64,000 bases of DNA, from NCBI GenBank assembly GCA_963772335.1, contig CAVYXF010000001.1, forward strand, positions 1,054,001 to 1,118,000. The letters are read 5' to 3'. This document shows, one piece after another, positions 26,083 to 34,507 of the stretch (positions within the stretch are counted from its first letter, which is position 1; every line of letters begins with the position of its first letter). A program made the position numbers and the translations under genes. The DNA is from CAVYXF01 sp963772335 (GTDB taxonomy: Bacteria > Pseudomonadota > Alphaproteobacteria > Rhizobiales > Rhodomicrobiaceae). Below the pieces are notes generated by a model. That model did no database searches and was not told where the DNA came from. It saw only the letters and a list, made by a program, of their open reading frames with translations.

Positions 26083-26790
26083 TTACACGACGGAGAGCGC
26101 GATCTCGCCGACATGCTCCACGCCGCCCTTCAGATGATCACCGCGTGCAACCGCTCCGACGCCTGCAGGTGTACCGGAAAAAATCAGATCGCCCGCCCGA
26201 AGCTCGAACAGCGCGGACAGATGGGAGATCATCTCGGGCACTTTCCAGATCATCTGGCTGAGATCGCCCTTCTGCCGGACGACGCCGTTCACCTCCAGCC
26301 ATACGGCGCCTGCTGCCGGATGTCCGACCTCGGCTGCCCGCCGAAGCGCCGAACAGGGGGCGGAATTCTCGAAGGCCTTGCCGACTTCCCAGGGACGGCC
26401 GAGCTTCTTCGCCTCGCCCTGAAGATCGCGCCGGGTCATGTCGATGCCGACCCCATAGCCGAATACCAGACCCAGAGCCGCGTTGGCCGGCACATCGCGG
26501 CCGCCTTCGCCGAGCCCCACCACCATCTCGACTTCAAAATGAACATCGCGCGTGGCGCTCGGATAGGGAAAATCGATGCCCGGCAGCAGGAGATTGTCGG
26601 GGTTCTTCTGGAAGAAGAATGGCGGCTCGCGGCTCGGGTCATGCCCCATCTCAATGGCGTGATCGGCATAATTGCGACCGACGCAATAGATGCGGTGGAC
26701 GGGAAATTTCAGATCCGAGCCGACCACGGGGAGAAACGGAAGGGGAAGCGGGGGGAAAACATAGTCCGACGCCGAGGTCGCCATGCTCAT
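26083..26790 (-). CDS. fumarylacetoacetate hydrolase (FAH) family protein
   Basis: The protein has about 235 residues and belongs to the FAH superfamily, whose members cleave C-C bonds in acylpyruvates or act as decarboxylases or hydratases. Signatures are RIYCVGRNYADHAIEMG, PFFFQKNPDNLLLPG, HFEVEMVVGLG (the metal-binding Glu-x-Glu), VFGYGVGIDMTRRD and LIFSGTPAGVGAV. AGGAG six bases before the ATG at 26790 decides that start. The sequence is closest in pattern to fumarylpyruvate hydrolases, but no aromatic-degradation genes are adjacent, so the substrate is not assigned. Confidence 0.88.
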   Translation of the reverse strand: MSMATSASDYVFPPLPLPFLPVVGSDLKFPVHRIYCVGRNYADHAIEMGHDPSREPPFFFQKNPDNLLLPGIDFPYPSATRDVHFEVEMVVGLGEGGRDVPANAALGLVFGYGVGIDMTRRDLQGEAKKLGRPWEVGKAFENSAPCSALRRAAEVGHPAAGAVWLEVNGVVRQKGDLSQMIWKVPEMISHLSALFELRAGDLIFSGTPAGVGAVARGDHLKGGVEHVGEIALSVV

Positions 26791-27076
26791 GCTCTGCTCC
26801 TGCATAACAGCGGATTGCTGCCCAGTTTAATGCCGATCAGGCGAGGAAAGGCAAGCCCTGCCGCCAACGTTGAGGCCGGATGCCATGCCGAGCTGACCGC
26901 GCCGGCCCCGCAAGTAGCCCCCCGCGCAAGGGCGTGGCAGTAGAAAGCCTACGCTCTGCGCCGATCCGCACGAGCATATTTCTAAGCTTTGCTGGCGGCC
27001 CGGCAAAATTGCGCTAAGATCAGCGTTTCGCTAAGCGGCCGCCGCAAAGAGCAGCCGCAAAAAGGGAGGTCTCGTT

Positions 27077-27292
27077 ATGGCAGAGAGCGTCTACAAGGTC
27101 GTGGAGATAATCGGCACGAGCCCGGAATCCTGGGAAAAAGCCGCCAACGCCGCGGTCGAAATGGCGTCCAAGAGCCTGCGCGACCTGCGGGTGGCCGAGG
27201 TGGTCGAGCAAGACCTGGTCATCTCCAGCGGACAGATCGAGGCTTTCCGTACCAAGTTGAAGCTCTCCTTCAAATATGAGGACGGCGAATAG
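27077..27292 (+). CDS. dodecin, flavin-binding protein
   Basis: Dodecins form hollow dodecamers that store and shield flavins. The 71-residue protein has the family's beta-alpha-beta-beta form: VYKVVEIIGTSPESWEKAAN, AVEMASKSLRDLRVAEVVEQ, and the last strand VISSGQIEAFRTKLKLSFKY. Gly-Gln (SGQIEAFR) and the Trp of PESWEKA are positions that contact flavin or coenzyme A in characterised dodecins. GGGAGGT lies upstream of the ATG. It stands alone, flanked by non-coding sequence. Confidence 0.95.
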   Translation: MAESVYKVVEIIGTSPESWEKAANAAVEMASKSLRDLRVAEVVEQDLVISSGQIEAFRTKLKLSFKYEDGE

Positions 27293-27714
27293 AGCGGACT
27301 TCTACTCGCCGGGGGAACCACCAAGTCTGGCCTCTCGTTTTGCGCAGCGGAATTGCTGAAGCCTGTTCCCAGCCACACTTGCATAGGGCTATGCTTTCCG
27401 GCCGATGTGCTAAAGAGGCTTAAAGCGCGCGCGGTGCGCCGTTGCGCAATCGGCAGGTTTCCTTGGCAGCCTGCGTGCCGGTTGCTGCATGCCGATCGGG
27501 GCCATTCGTGGGATGGGCGCGACCCCGGCTGGCGAGTGCGTCGCCGAGGGGTCGGTGCGTATCAGGGGCCGCGGGGAAAGAGGACGCGGCCGCAGCTACG
27601 GCATTTCAACTCTCGTTCCGTCATCTCCACTCCGGCCTGCAGCCGGCCTTCAAGCTGAGGCCGCAGACCCGTGTAGCGATGCCGCGCCGATTGCCGCCTA
27701 TGGGGCGTGGCGCA
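27293..27714. other. intergenic stretch with no convincing gene
   Basis: Between the dodecin gene and the 3' end of the aldo/keto reductase gene there are about 420 bases. Three short overlapping frames are open, but their products are Arg/Pro-rich and resemble nothing, and none has a ribosome site. No RNA gene, clear hairpin terminator or repeat was seen. Confidence 0.5.
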
Positions 27715-28662
27715 TTAGGCACCGTCGCCAAGGCTGTCCAACTCGGCGATATCGGCGGCGGACAGTGTCAACGTCGTCGCATGGATCAGGCTTTCGAGCT
27801 GTGGAATGCTGGTGGCGCTGGCGATCGGAGCGGTAATGCCGGGTTGGGCCATGATCCAAGCAAGAGCGACTTCGGCAGGCGATGCACAGTGCCTCGCGGA
27901 AATCTCGTCGAGCGCCGCCAGAATACGGAAACCGCGGTCATTGAGATAGGCGGAAACGGCGCCGCCGCGCTGGCTCTGGCCGAGATCCGCCTTGCCCCGA
28001 TATTTGCCGGTGAGGAAGCCCTTGGCGAGGCTGAAATAGGTGATGACACCGAGGCCTTCGGCAACTGCCAGATCGTGCAAAGGACCGTCGAAATCGCTGC
28101 GGTCGTAGAGGTTGTAGCCGGGCTGGATCACCTCGTAGCGCGGCAGGCCCTTGGCGGCAGAGACGTCCAGTCCGGCGCGCAGCTGCTCGGCGTTGAAATT
28201 GGAGGCGCCGATGGTCCGCACCTTACCCGCCTTGATCAGCTTTTCGTGGGCCCTTAGCGTTTCCTCGTGCCCAGTCGCCGGGTCGGGCTTATGCGAGAAA
28301 TAGACGTCAATATGGTCGGTCTGCAGCCGGCGCAGTGAGTCCTCCACCGCCCGCTCGATATGAGCCGCCGAGAGGCCGCCCTGGTCCATATCGAAGCCAA
28401 CCTTGGTGATCAGCACCAAGCGATCCCGCCCTTTTCGGCTCGCGATCCATTTGCCGATGATGGTCTCGGATTCGCCTCCTTTATTGCCCGGCACCCAGCG
28501 GCTGTAGACGTCGGCGGTATCCACCGTCTCGAGCTCTGCGCCGGTGAAGCGGTCGAGAATGTCGAGCGTGCGCGCCTCATCGGCGGTCCAGCCGAAGACA
28601 TTGCCGCCCAGCACCAGCGGCGAGATCTGAATGCCGGAGCGGCCAAGTGGGCGTTTGGTCAT
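27715..28662 (-). CDS. aldo/keto reductase
   Basis: This 315-residue NADPH-dependent oxidoreductase has a TIM barrel. It shows ISPLVLGGNVFGWT, the catalytic Asp and Tyr in VDTADVYSRWVPG, the Lys in RLVLITKVGFD, the His in HIDVYFSHKPD, and the NADPH-binding IGASNFNAEQL. PGITAPIASATSIPQLE is the C-terminal cofactor segment. The family reduces aldehydes or ketones of many kinds; this subgroup is often annotated as a general stress or xylose-type reductase, without proof of substrate. AAGGAA lies upstream of the ATG at 28662. Confidence 0.93.
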   Translation of the reverse strand: MTKRPLGRSGIQISPLVLGGNVFGWTADEARTLDILDRFTGAELETVDTADVYSRWVPGNKGGESETIIGKWIASRKGRDRLVLITKVGFDMDQGGLSAAHIERAVEDSLRRLQTDHIDVYFSHKPDPATGHEETLRAHEKLIKAGKVRTIGASNFNAEQLRAGLDVSAAKGLPRYEVIQPGYNLYDRSDFDGPLHDLAVAEGLGVITYFSLAKGFLTGKYRGKADLGQSQRGGAVSAYLNDRGFRILAALDEISARHCASPAEVALAWIMAQPGITAPIASATSIPQLESLIHATTLTLSAADIAELDSLGDGA

Positions 28663-28854
28663 GATGGGGTTCCTTCTGCATGATGTCTCGCCCGCGGCGT
28701 GCGCGGGAGTGCGGGGCGACGCTGCTCGGCGGGGGACAAGCCGACGAGAGCCGGAATTGGGCTCGGTAAAGCTTTTAACCCCGTCGCTTCGATTTCATCC
28801 GAAACCAAGGCAGCACGCATCTCACATCGGCGGCATTCTTAGGGAATTCAAGCG

Positions 28855-29405
28855 GAAGGCCGGATCAGCTCCGCGTCGTGGCCGCTGCGCGCTCGCAGGT
28901 GTCCCAATATGCGGCCGACCCGTTTGCTCGTCATCCAACCCTGCGTCTGGCGACCGAATATGTTCCTTACTGCGCGACAACTCGATAAGCCGCGAGGCCA
29001 TCTCATTAACCGGCAGCACGAAATCCGCTATCCTGGTGGCGATTGCGGCTCCTGGCATCGAAGTGTATTCCGCCTCTCGCGGGTCCTGCACCAGGATGAC
29101 GCCGCCGGCCTCCTTGACGGCTTTGATACCAACTGCTCCGTCCTAGCCGGAACCGGTCAGAACGATCGCGACGCCATCGCCGCGACGCTCCGCCATCGAG
29201 CGGAAGAAATGGTCTATCGGCAATCGTTTACCGCGTGGCTCTTTGAATTCCGCGGTCGCAATCTCATGGTCCGAGAGCACCAGTCGCCGGTTGGGCGGGA
29301 TCACATAAACGTGGTTCGGTTCAAGCTCCATGCTTTCCGAGACCTGGGTGACCGGCATCGGCGTTCGCCCAGCGAGAATGCCGGCGAGCTCGCTTTGGCG
29401 GTTCG
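28855..29405 (-). pseudogene. decayed CheB-CheR fusion gene
   Basis: On the minus strand the sequence reads SELAGILAGRTPMPVTQV, then LEPNHVYVIPPNRRL, EPRGKRLPIDHFFRSMA and IVLTGSG, then an in-frame TAG (29143-29145), then DGAVGIKAVKEAGG, LVQDPREAEYTSMPGAA and ADFVLPVNEMASRLIEL. This is the C-terminal two thirds of a CheB methylesterase domain. In another frame ILGHLRARSGHD follows (about 28875-28910), the beginning of a CheR methyltransferase domain, after which stops appear. So the original was a CheB-CheR hybrid, a type common in soil alphaproteobacteria. The amber stop, a frame change, and loss of both ends make it non-functional. Confidence 0.85.
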
Positions 29406-29636
29406 ATCGATCACGGCGGACCGGTTATCACCAAACCGGCTCCCTCGTGGTCGCGTCGCTCCCTGTTGCGCACGGTAGCGCTAAGACCTACGGTCTTGTT
29501 CTAGCGTTAATTCTCGATAATCCCGGGGGTTGGTCAAATTCAGAAACTGTCGGTATCGACTGGCCGATTTTTCGCTCGAGAGTGGGAAACCATTGTCAGT
29601 TATACTGGAAAAGACCCGCTTGACCGTGCCTCCCCG

Positions 29637-30329
29637 CTAAAGCACGAGCGTAATCGCTCCAGCCGATTGCCGCTCTCTGACCCGACGAACAATCTCCTCT
29701 GCGATCTTTTGGACTGAGCCAGTGAAGTCGATCGGTCCGTCATATTCAGTGGCGTTTCTGGGCATGCCGCACACTGCCCCGTACCGCGAACCAAGCACCA
29801 TCGTGGTACCGCCGGCGAAATGAATAGAGGCAAGTCCCTTCGCCCCGTCACTGAGCGACCCCCTCAGCACTACGCCAATACCACATCTACCAGCGTGGGC
29901 CGCCACCGACTCGAACAGCAAGTCGACCGTGCGATTACGATATCGGTTGTGCGCACCTGCAATCAGATGCACTCGGCTTCGTTCCGCCAAAGACAAATGC
30001 GCAGCCGGTTCGCCGATGTAGCAGGCGCCGGCCCGATACTCGTCGGCTTCCTGGGGTATGATGACTGGAAGAGCCGAGCGACGGGCGAGCACTTCTTGAA
30101 GATGGCTGATGCTGTTGCTGGAGCGGTGGAGGACCACCATCAGAACGGCAGGCAATTCAGCCGGGAGGGCCTCGAGCAAGTCACGCAGGTCGCGCAGGCC
30201 ATCAGCGCCAGAGGCGCCGACCGCTACGAAAAATGGCGACGGAGTAGACGTAGTGGTCAAAGGTGCCGCGTGCATATCCTCACGTAGGGCATCATGGCCA
30301 CATTTGCCTTGATCTGCATCAACACGCAT
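29637..30329 (-). CDS. solitary CheB-type methylesterase domain protein
   Basis: The CheB methylesterase catalytic residues are present: Ser in AVGASGADG (about residue 40), His in VVLHRSS (about 68) and Asp in RGSLSDGAKG (about 161). The C-terminal half includes GMPRNATEY and SVQKIAEEIVRRV. There is no receiver domain, so phosphorylation cannot control it in the normal way. No CheA, CheR, MCP or other chemotaxis gene is intact nearby; a decayed CheB-CheR gene lies just downstream. The start is uncertain: 30329 is used, 30275 is possible, and the frame is open to 30524. The loops GASGAD and LHRSS deviate from the classic GASTGG and QHMP, so activity is not certain. Confidence 0.75.
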   Translation of the reverse strand: MRVDADQGKCGHDALREDMHAAPLTTTSTPSPFFVAVGASGADGLRDLRDLLEALPAELPAVLMVVLHRSSNSISHLQEVLARRSALPVIIPQEADEYRAGACYIGEPAAHLSLAERSRVHLIAGAHNRYRNRTVDLLFESVAAHAGRCGIGVVLRGSLSDGAKGLASIHFAGGTTMVLGSRYGAVCGMPRNATEYDGPIDFTGSVQKIAEEIVRRVRERQSAGAITLVL

Positions 30330-30546
30330 GTTGGACGACAGCCCGGATTGGAAACTCTTCCCACCACGTATCCCCCATTCTAGGTGGGCGGAGCCGCGCC
30401 CCAGTCCGACTGGTTTGGTACGCCAACATTTAAATGGCGACCACCGAACGCGCTCGCCAGTGACCGGGTGCAATCGGAGTCTATCGGCGGCCCTCAGTCG
30501 CAGATTGTACTCTACTCTATCCAAACCTACTCCACAGTACTCCCCG

Positions 30547-32094
30547 TCATTCCCACTCGATCGTTCCAGGCGGCTTGGAGGTGATGTCGTAGACCACGCG
30601 GTTGATGCCGCGCACCTCGTTGATGATGCGCGTCGCGGTGCGACCGAGGAAATCGTGGGAGAAGTCGAAATAATCCGCGGTCATGCCATCGGTCGAGGTG
30701 ACGGCACGCAAGGCGCACACATAATCATAGGTGCGGGCATCGCCCATGACGCCGACGGTGCGCACCGGCAGCAGCACCGCAAAAGCCTGCCAGACCGCGT
30801 CGTAAAGGCCGGCCTTGCGGATCTCATCGAGATAGATGGCATCAGCTCGGCGCAGGATGGCAAGGCGGTCCTGTGTCACCTCACCGGGCACGCGGATAGC
30901 AAGCCCCGGCCCGGGGAAGGGATGGCGGCCGACAAAGCTCTCCGGCAGGCCTAGCTCGCGGCCGAGCACGCGCACCTCGTCCTTGAACAGCTCGCGCAGG
31001 GGCTCGAGCAGCCTCAAGCGCATCCGCTCTGGCAATCCGCCGACATTGTGGTGCGACTTGATGGTGACGGACGGACCGCCGCTGAAGGAAACGCTCTCGA
31101 TTACATCCGGATAGAGCGTGCCCTGCGCAAGGAAATCGGCGCCGCCAAGCTTTGCGGCCTCCTCGTCGAACACGTCGATGAACAGGCGCCCGATGGTCTT
31201 GCGCTTCTGCTCGGGGTCGGTCACGCCTTCGAGCGCGCGCAGGAAACGGTCCTCGGCCTCAACATGGATGAGCGGGATGTTGTAGGTCTCGCGGAATAAC
31301 GAGACGACTTGCTCAGCCTCGCCCTCGCGCAAGAGGCCGTGGTCGACAAAAATGCAGGTGAGCTGGTCGCGGATCGCCTCATGGATCAGCACGGCGGCAA
31401 CCGCGGAATCAACTCCACCCGACAGGCCGCAGATCACGCGCTTGTCGCCGACCTGCTCGCGGATGCGGGCAACGGCGCGTTCGCGGAACTGGCCCATGCT
31501 CCAATCACCCGCCACACCGGCAATGTTATGCACGAAATTGGCGAGCAGCTTCGCGCCGTCGGGTGTGTGCACCACCTCCGGGTGGAACATGAAGGAATAG
31601 AAGCGCCGGCTTTCGTCAGCCGCCACAGCGAACGGCGCGTTGCCCGACACCGCAAGAACCTCAAAGCCGGGCGCAAGCTGGATCACCCGGTCGCCGTGGC
31701 TCATCCAGACCGGATAGTGCGCGCCCTCCCGCCAGACGCCGTCGAAGATCGGGCTGTCTTTCAGAACTTCGACCAGCGCACGGCCGAACTCGCGGTGGTC
31801 GGCAGGCTCGATCTCGCCGCCGAGCTGGGCGATCATGGTCATCTGCCCATAGCAGATGCCGAGCACCGGGACGCCCGCTTCGAACACCGCATCGGGCGCG
31901 CGCGGCGTGCCGATCTCATGCACGCTGGCGGGGCCGCCGGAGAGGATCACCGCCTTGGGCTTCAGCCGGGCGAAAGCTTCGGCGGCAGACTGAAACGGCA
32001 CAATCTCGGAATAAACGCCGGATTCGCGCACTCGCCGGGCAATCAGCTGCGTCAGCTGGCTGCCGAAATCGACGATCAGAACAGTGTCGGTCAT
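30547..32094 (-). CDS. guaA: GMP synthase (glutamine-hydrolysing)
   Basis: GuaA aminates XMP to GMP, the last step of guanine nucleotide synthesis. At 515 residues it has all three domains. The class I glutaminase has nucleophile Cys81 in VLGICYGQM and the His-Glu pair in FMFHPEVVHT. The ATP pyrophosphatase has the P-loop CGLSGGVDSAVAAVLIH. The C-terminal dimerisation domain ends RVVYDITSKPPGTIEWE. It is the distal member of a minus-strand run that starts with guaB, so both guanine-specific steps lie within 6 kb, with rRNA-modification genes between. Confidence 0.97.
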   Translation of the reverse strand: MTDTVLIVDFGSQLTQLIARRVRESGVYSEIVPFQSAAEAFARLKPKAVILSGGPASVHEIGTPRAPDAVFEAGVPVLGICYGQMTMIAQLGGEIEPADHREFGRALVEVLKDSPIFDGVWREGAHYPVWMSHGDRVIQLAPGFEVLAVSGNAPFAVAADESRRFYSFMFHPEVVHTPDGAKLLANFVHNIAGVAGDWSMGQFRERAVARIREQVGDKRVICGLSGGVDSAVAAVLIHEAIRDQLTCIFVDHGLLREGEAEQVVSLFRETYNIPLIHVEAEDRFLRALEGVTDPEQKRKTIGRLFIDVFDEEAAKLGGADFLAQGTLYPDVIESVSFSGGPSVTIKSHHNVGGLPERMRLRLLEPLRELFKDEVRVLGRELGLPESFVGRHPFPGPGLAIRVPGEVTQDRLAILRRADAIYLDEIRKAGLYDAVWQAFAVLLPVRTVGVMGDARTYDYVCALRAVTSTDGMTADYFDFSHDFLGRTATRIINEVRGINRVVYDITSKPPGTIEWE

Positions 32095-32225
32095 AAGAGC
32101 GGGTAGAACACCCGGAATGGCGCGGCGTCAAGCGTGATCATCGCGCAGCGCAGGGGAGACCGAACCAGGCGAATGGGCGGGACATGCTTCGCCCATCCGC
32201 ATATTCGCAGAAAAATGCCAGTCGA

Positions 32226-32456
32226 CTATTGCCAGGCATCCACACAGCCGGTGGGCGCCTGCGCGGCCGTCCCGCCGATGCGGGTCTTGACCTCATTGCA
32301 GGCCCATTTGCGCAAGGGATCGGGCATACGGCTGTTCACCTCCACCCACATCTCGTCATTCGCGGACGCGACGGTGTAGGTGGCATAAAGCCAATAACCA
32401 AAGACGATGATCGCCAAAACCACGACAATTCCGAGAAGCGTTCTGATGAAGCCCAT
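32226..32456 (-). CDS. small single-pass membrane protein
   Basis: A 76-residue product starts at the ATG at 32456 (MGFIRTLLG). An N-terminal helix (TLLGIVVVLAIIVFGYWLYA) acts as anchor or uncleaved signal. The periplasmic part has WACNEVKTRIGG and PTGCVDAWQ, two Cys residues about 20 apart that could form a disulphide. It lies between rsmB and guaA on the same strand. No family is recognised; the coherent anchor-plus-Cys design makes it likely real. Confidence 0.6.
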   Translation of the reverse strand: MGFIRTLLGIVVVLAIIVFGYWLYATYTVASANDEMWVEVNSRMPDPLRKWACNEVKTRIGGTAAQAPTGCVDAWQ

Positions 32457-32687
32457 GGATTTTACTCTCTTTTGATTCCCCGTCTGTCGCTGCCGAGGCA
32501 CCGCGTCGACGGCGCGGATGATAGGCGGCGTTTGTAACAAAAACTTAACCGAGAGCAAAAGCCTTTCAGCCCCTTAAGGCCGAGAATTTTCAAGCCTCAG
32601 GCAAAGTTACAAAACACAAGCACAAAGGCAGGATTTTGGCGGAAAAAACCCGATTTGGCGGCAACTCTTCCTAAGCTGATTGCTGGC

Positions 32688-33980
32688 TTAATCCTGGACC
32701 GCCCGGCGCAACAAGCTGATATAGAAGCCATCGGTTGCATGTTGCTTTGGGGTCAACTGAAGGCTGCGCTCAGAAGCGCGAGGCGACTGTGGAGGAGCAT
32801 CGCCGCCTGTCCAATGGTCGCGGTAATCGACTTGGGAAAAACTGGGCATGTTCTGCTCCAGCCATGCGGTTTGCTCGTTATTTTCTCGGGCGAGCACCGA
32901 GCAGGTGGCGTAAACCAGCATCCCGCCCGGCTTCACCAAAGGTGCAGCCAGTGCAAGCACGACGCGCTGTTCGCCAATGCGGGCGGAAAGCGCATCGGCT
33001 GTGAGACGCCATTTGGCATCCGGACGCCGTCGCCACACGCCAGAGCCGGAACAGGGCGCATCGACGAAAACGGTGTCGAACTTGCCGGCCAGCCCCGCCA
33101 GGGGCCGCTCATCGCCGGCATTCATCACCTGGACATTGCGCGCACCGGCCCGTTTGAGCCGCTCGAAAATCGGCCGCAAGCGCGTTTTGTCCGCGTCATA
33201 GGCGTAGATCTGTCCGGTGTTCTGCATCAGGGCGGCAATCGCCAGCGTCTTCCCGCCCGAGCCCGCACAGAGATCGATCACCTGCTGGCGCGGTCCGATC
33301 CCGGCGAGGAGGACAGCAATTTGCGAGGCCTCGTCCTGAACCTCGAACCACCCCCTTCCGTGCGCACCTTCCGCTTCGACGTTCGGGTTCTTCTGCTGCG
33401 GCCCCGGGGGCGCAATGCGCACGCCCCAAGGCGAATAAGGCCCCGGGCGGGGGTGATAGGCCTGGAGCGCAGCAAGCACCCGCGGCCGGTCGGCTTTCAG
33501 GCTATTGACGCGCAAATCAATCGGTGCGCGTTCGGCAAGCGCCTGCCCTTCGGCCACGGCGTTTTCACCGAAGCGTTGCGCAAAATCGGGGTAAAGCCAT
33601 TCCGGAATGTCGGCGACGACCCAGGCCGGCGCGCCCTCGAGGCTTTGCCGCAATCCCGCCCGCTCTGCATCGGTGAGCGGCGCCGGCGCATGCTGCGCAC
33701 CGTCACACAGCGCCTCGATTTCGTCGGCCGGGAGCCCCCAAATGTGGTGGAGCGCCGCCAGCACCAGGCCGCGCGGTGTTTCCCCGCCCATCCGCCAGGC
33801 GAGCGAGGCGCGCTTGCGCAGCGCATCATAGACGAGCGTCCCGATCGCCGAGCGGTCGCCGGAGCCAGCGAAGCGGTGGCTCTTTGCCCAGTCGGCCAGG
33901 GCTGTCGCCGCCGGCCGGTGCCGGTCGATGATGTCGTTCAGAATTTCGATTGCCGCTGAAACACGGCCAGCCAGCCGCAT
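32688..33980 (-). CDS. RsmB-type 16S rRNA (cytosine-C5) methyltransferase
   Basis: The 430-residue protein has an N-terminal NusB-like RNA-binding region (RVSAAIEILNDIIDRHRPA, SAIGTLVYDALRKR) followed by the SAM-dependent m5C methyltransferase: motif I VIDLCAGSGGKTLAIA, motif IV VFVDAPCSGSGVWRRRPDAKW with the PC dipeptide, and motif VI LVYATCSVLAREN with the catalytic TC. The target in characterised RsmB is C967 of 16S rRNA; exact specificity here is inferred. The stop lies 3 bases from the downstream side of the MAPEG gene on the same strand. Confidence 0.92.
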   Translation of the reverse strand: MRLAGRVSAAIEILNDIIDRHRPAATALADWAKSHRFAGSGDRSAIGTLVYDALRKRASLAWRMGGETPRGLVLAALHHIWGLPADEIEALCDGAQHAPAPLTDAERAGLRQSLEGAPAWVVADIPEWLYPDFAQRFGENAVAEGQALAERAPIDLRVNSLKADRPRVLAALQAYHPRPGPYSPWGVRIAPPGPQQKNPNVEAEGAHGRGWFEVQDEASQIAVLLAGIGPRQQVIDLCAGSGGKTLAIAALMQNTGQIYAYDADKTRLRPIFERLKRAGARNVQVMNAGDERPLAGLAGKFDTVFVDAPCSGSGVWRRRPDAKWRLTADALSARIGEQRVVLALAAPLVKPGGMLVYATCSVLARENNEQTAWLEQNMPSFSQVDYRDHWTGGDAPPQSPRASERSLQLTPKQHATDGFYISLLRRAVQD

Positions 33981-33983
33981 GAG

Positions 33984-34409
33984 TTAAATAGTTGGTGGAA
34001 GCAGGAATTTGAACAACAGATAGGCCGTCATGATCACCACCACAATGTAGCCGACCGCGAAAATGGCGCCGCGCCGCAGCACCACGTTCGACGACGTATG
34101 CTCGATTGCGTGCACCACCCGGCTGATGACGAAGATCCAGGCCAGGACGATGAAGATCAGATCGGCCGTCCGTGTGATCTGCGCAATTAGGCAGAGAACA
34201 TAAAACAGCACCGGCAGCTCGAACTGATTGCTGTAGCAATTCGCAAATTGCCGGGCCCGTATGGGCCAGCCCCGATTGTCGAGCGCAATGTCGTCAACGC
34301 TGACCTGTCCCGAATTCAGCGCTGCCTGGCGATGCAGCCCCATGGCCAGCGTCAACACCAGCGTCAGGATGATCTGCGCCATCACCGGATAAAGAACGGC
34401 TATTCCCAT
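33984..34409 (-). CDS. MAPEG family membrane protein
   Basis: This 141-residue protein has four hydrophobic helices: VLYPVMAQIILTLVLTLA, ELPVLFYVLCLIAQI, LIFIVLAWIFVISRVVHAI and FAVGYIVVVIMTAYLL. The spacing and the helix-2 motif NQFELPVLFYVL match the bacterial MAPEG family (relatives of microsomal glutathione transferase and leukotriene synthases). The catalytic ability of the bacterial proteins is mostly untested. It sits 3 bases upstream of rsmB and 98 bases downstream of guaB. Confidence 0.9.
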   Translation of the reverse strand: MGIAVLYPVMAQIILTLVLTLAMGLHRQAALNSGQVSVDDIALDNRGWPIRARQFANCYSNQFELPVLFYVLCLIAQITRTADLIFIVLAWIFVISRVVHAIEHTSSNVVLRRGAIFAVGYIVVVIMTAYLLFKFLLPPTI

Positions 34410-34507
34410 CGCGTGCTCCCCCCTTTTTCGCGATTTAAGCAGACTCGCGAGGGAAGACCAACGAAACCCGTTTCGGTTTCCAGAGCCCGGCGCGATTTTG
34501 CTGCGGT

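Noticed and set aside
27353..27658. 101-codon plus-strand frame after the dodecin gene
   Set aside because: Arg/Cys/Pro-rich product without ribosome site, overlapped by two equally open frames; no family pattern.
32655..33959. 434-codon plus-strand open frame opposite rsmB
   Set aside because: Antisense shadow of a well-defined rRNA methyltransferase gene; no ribosome site or recognisable domain.
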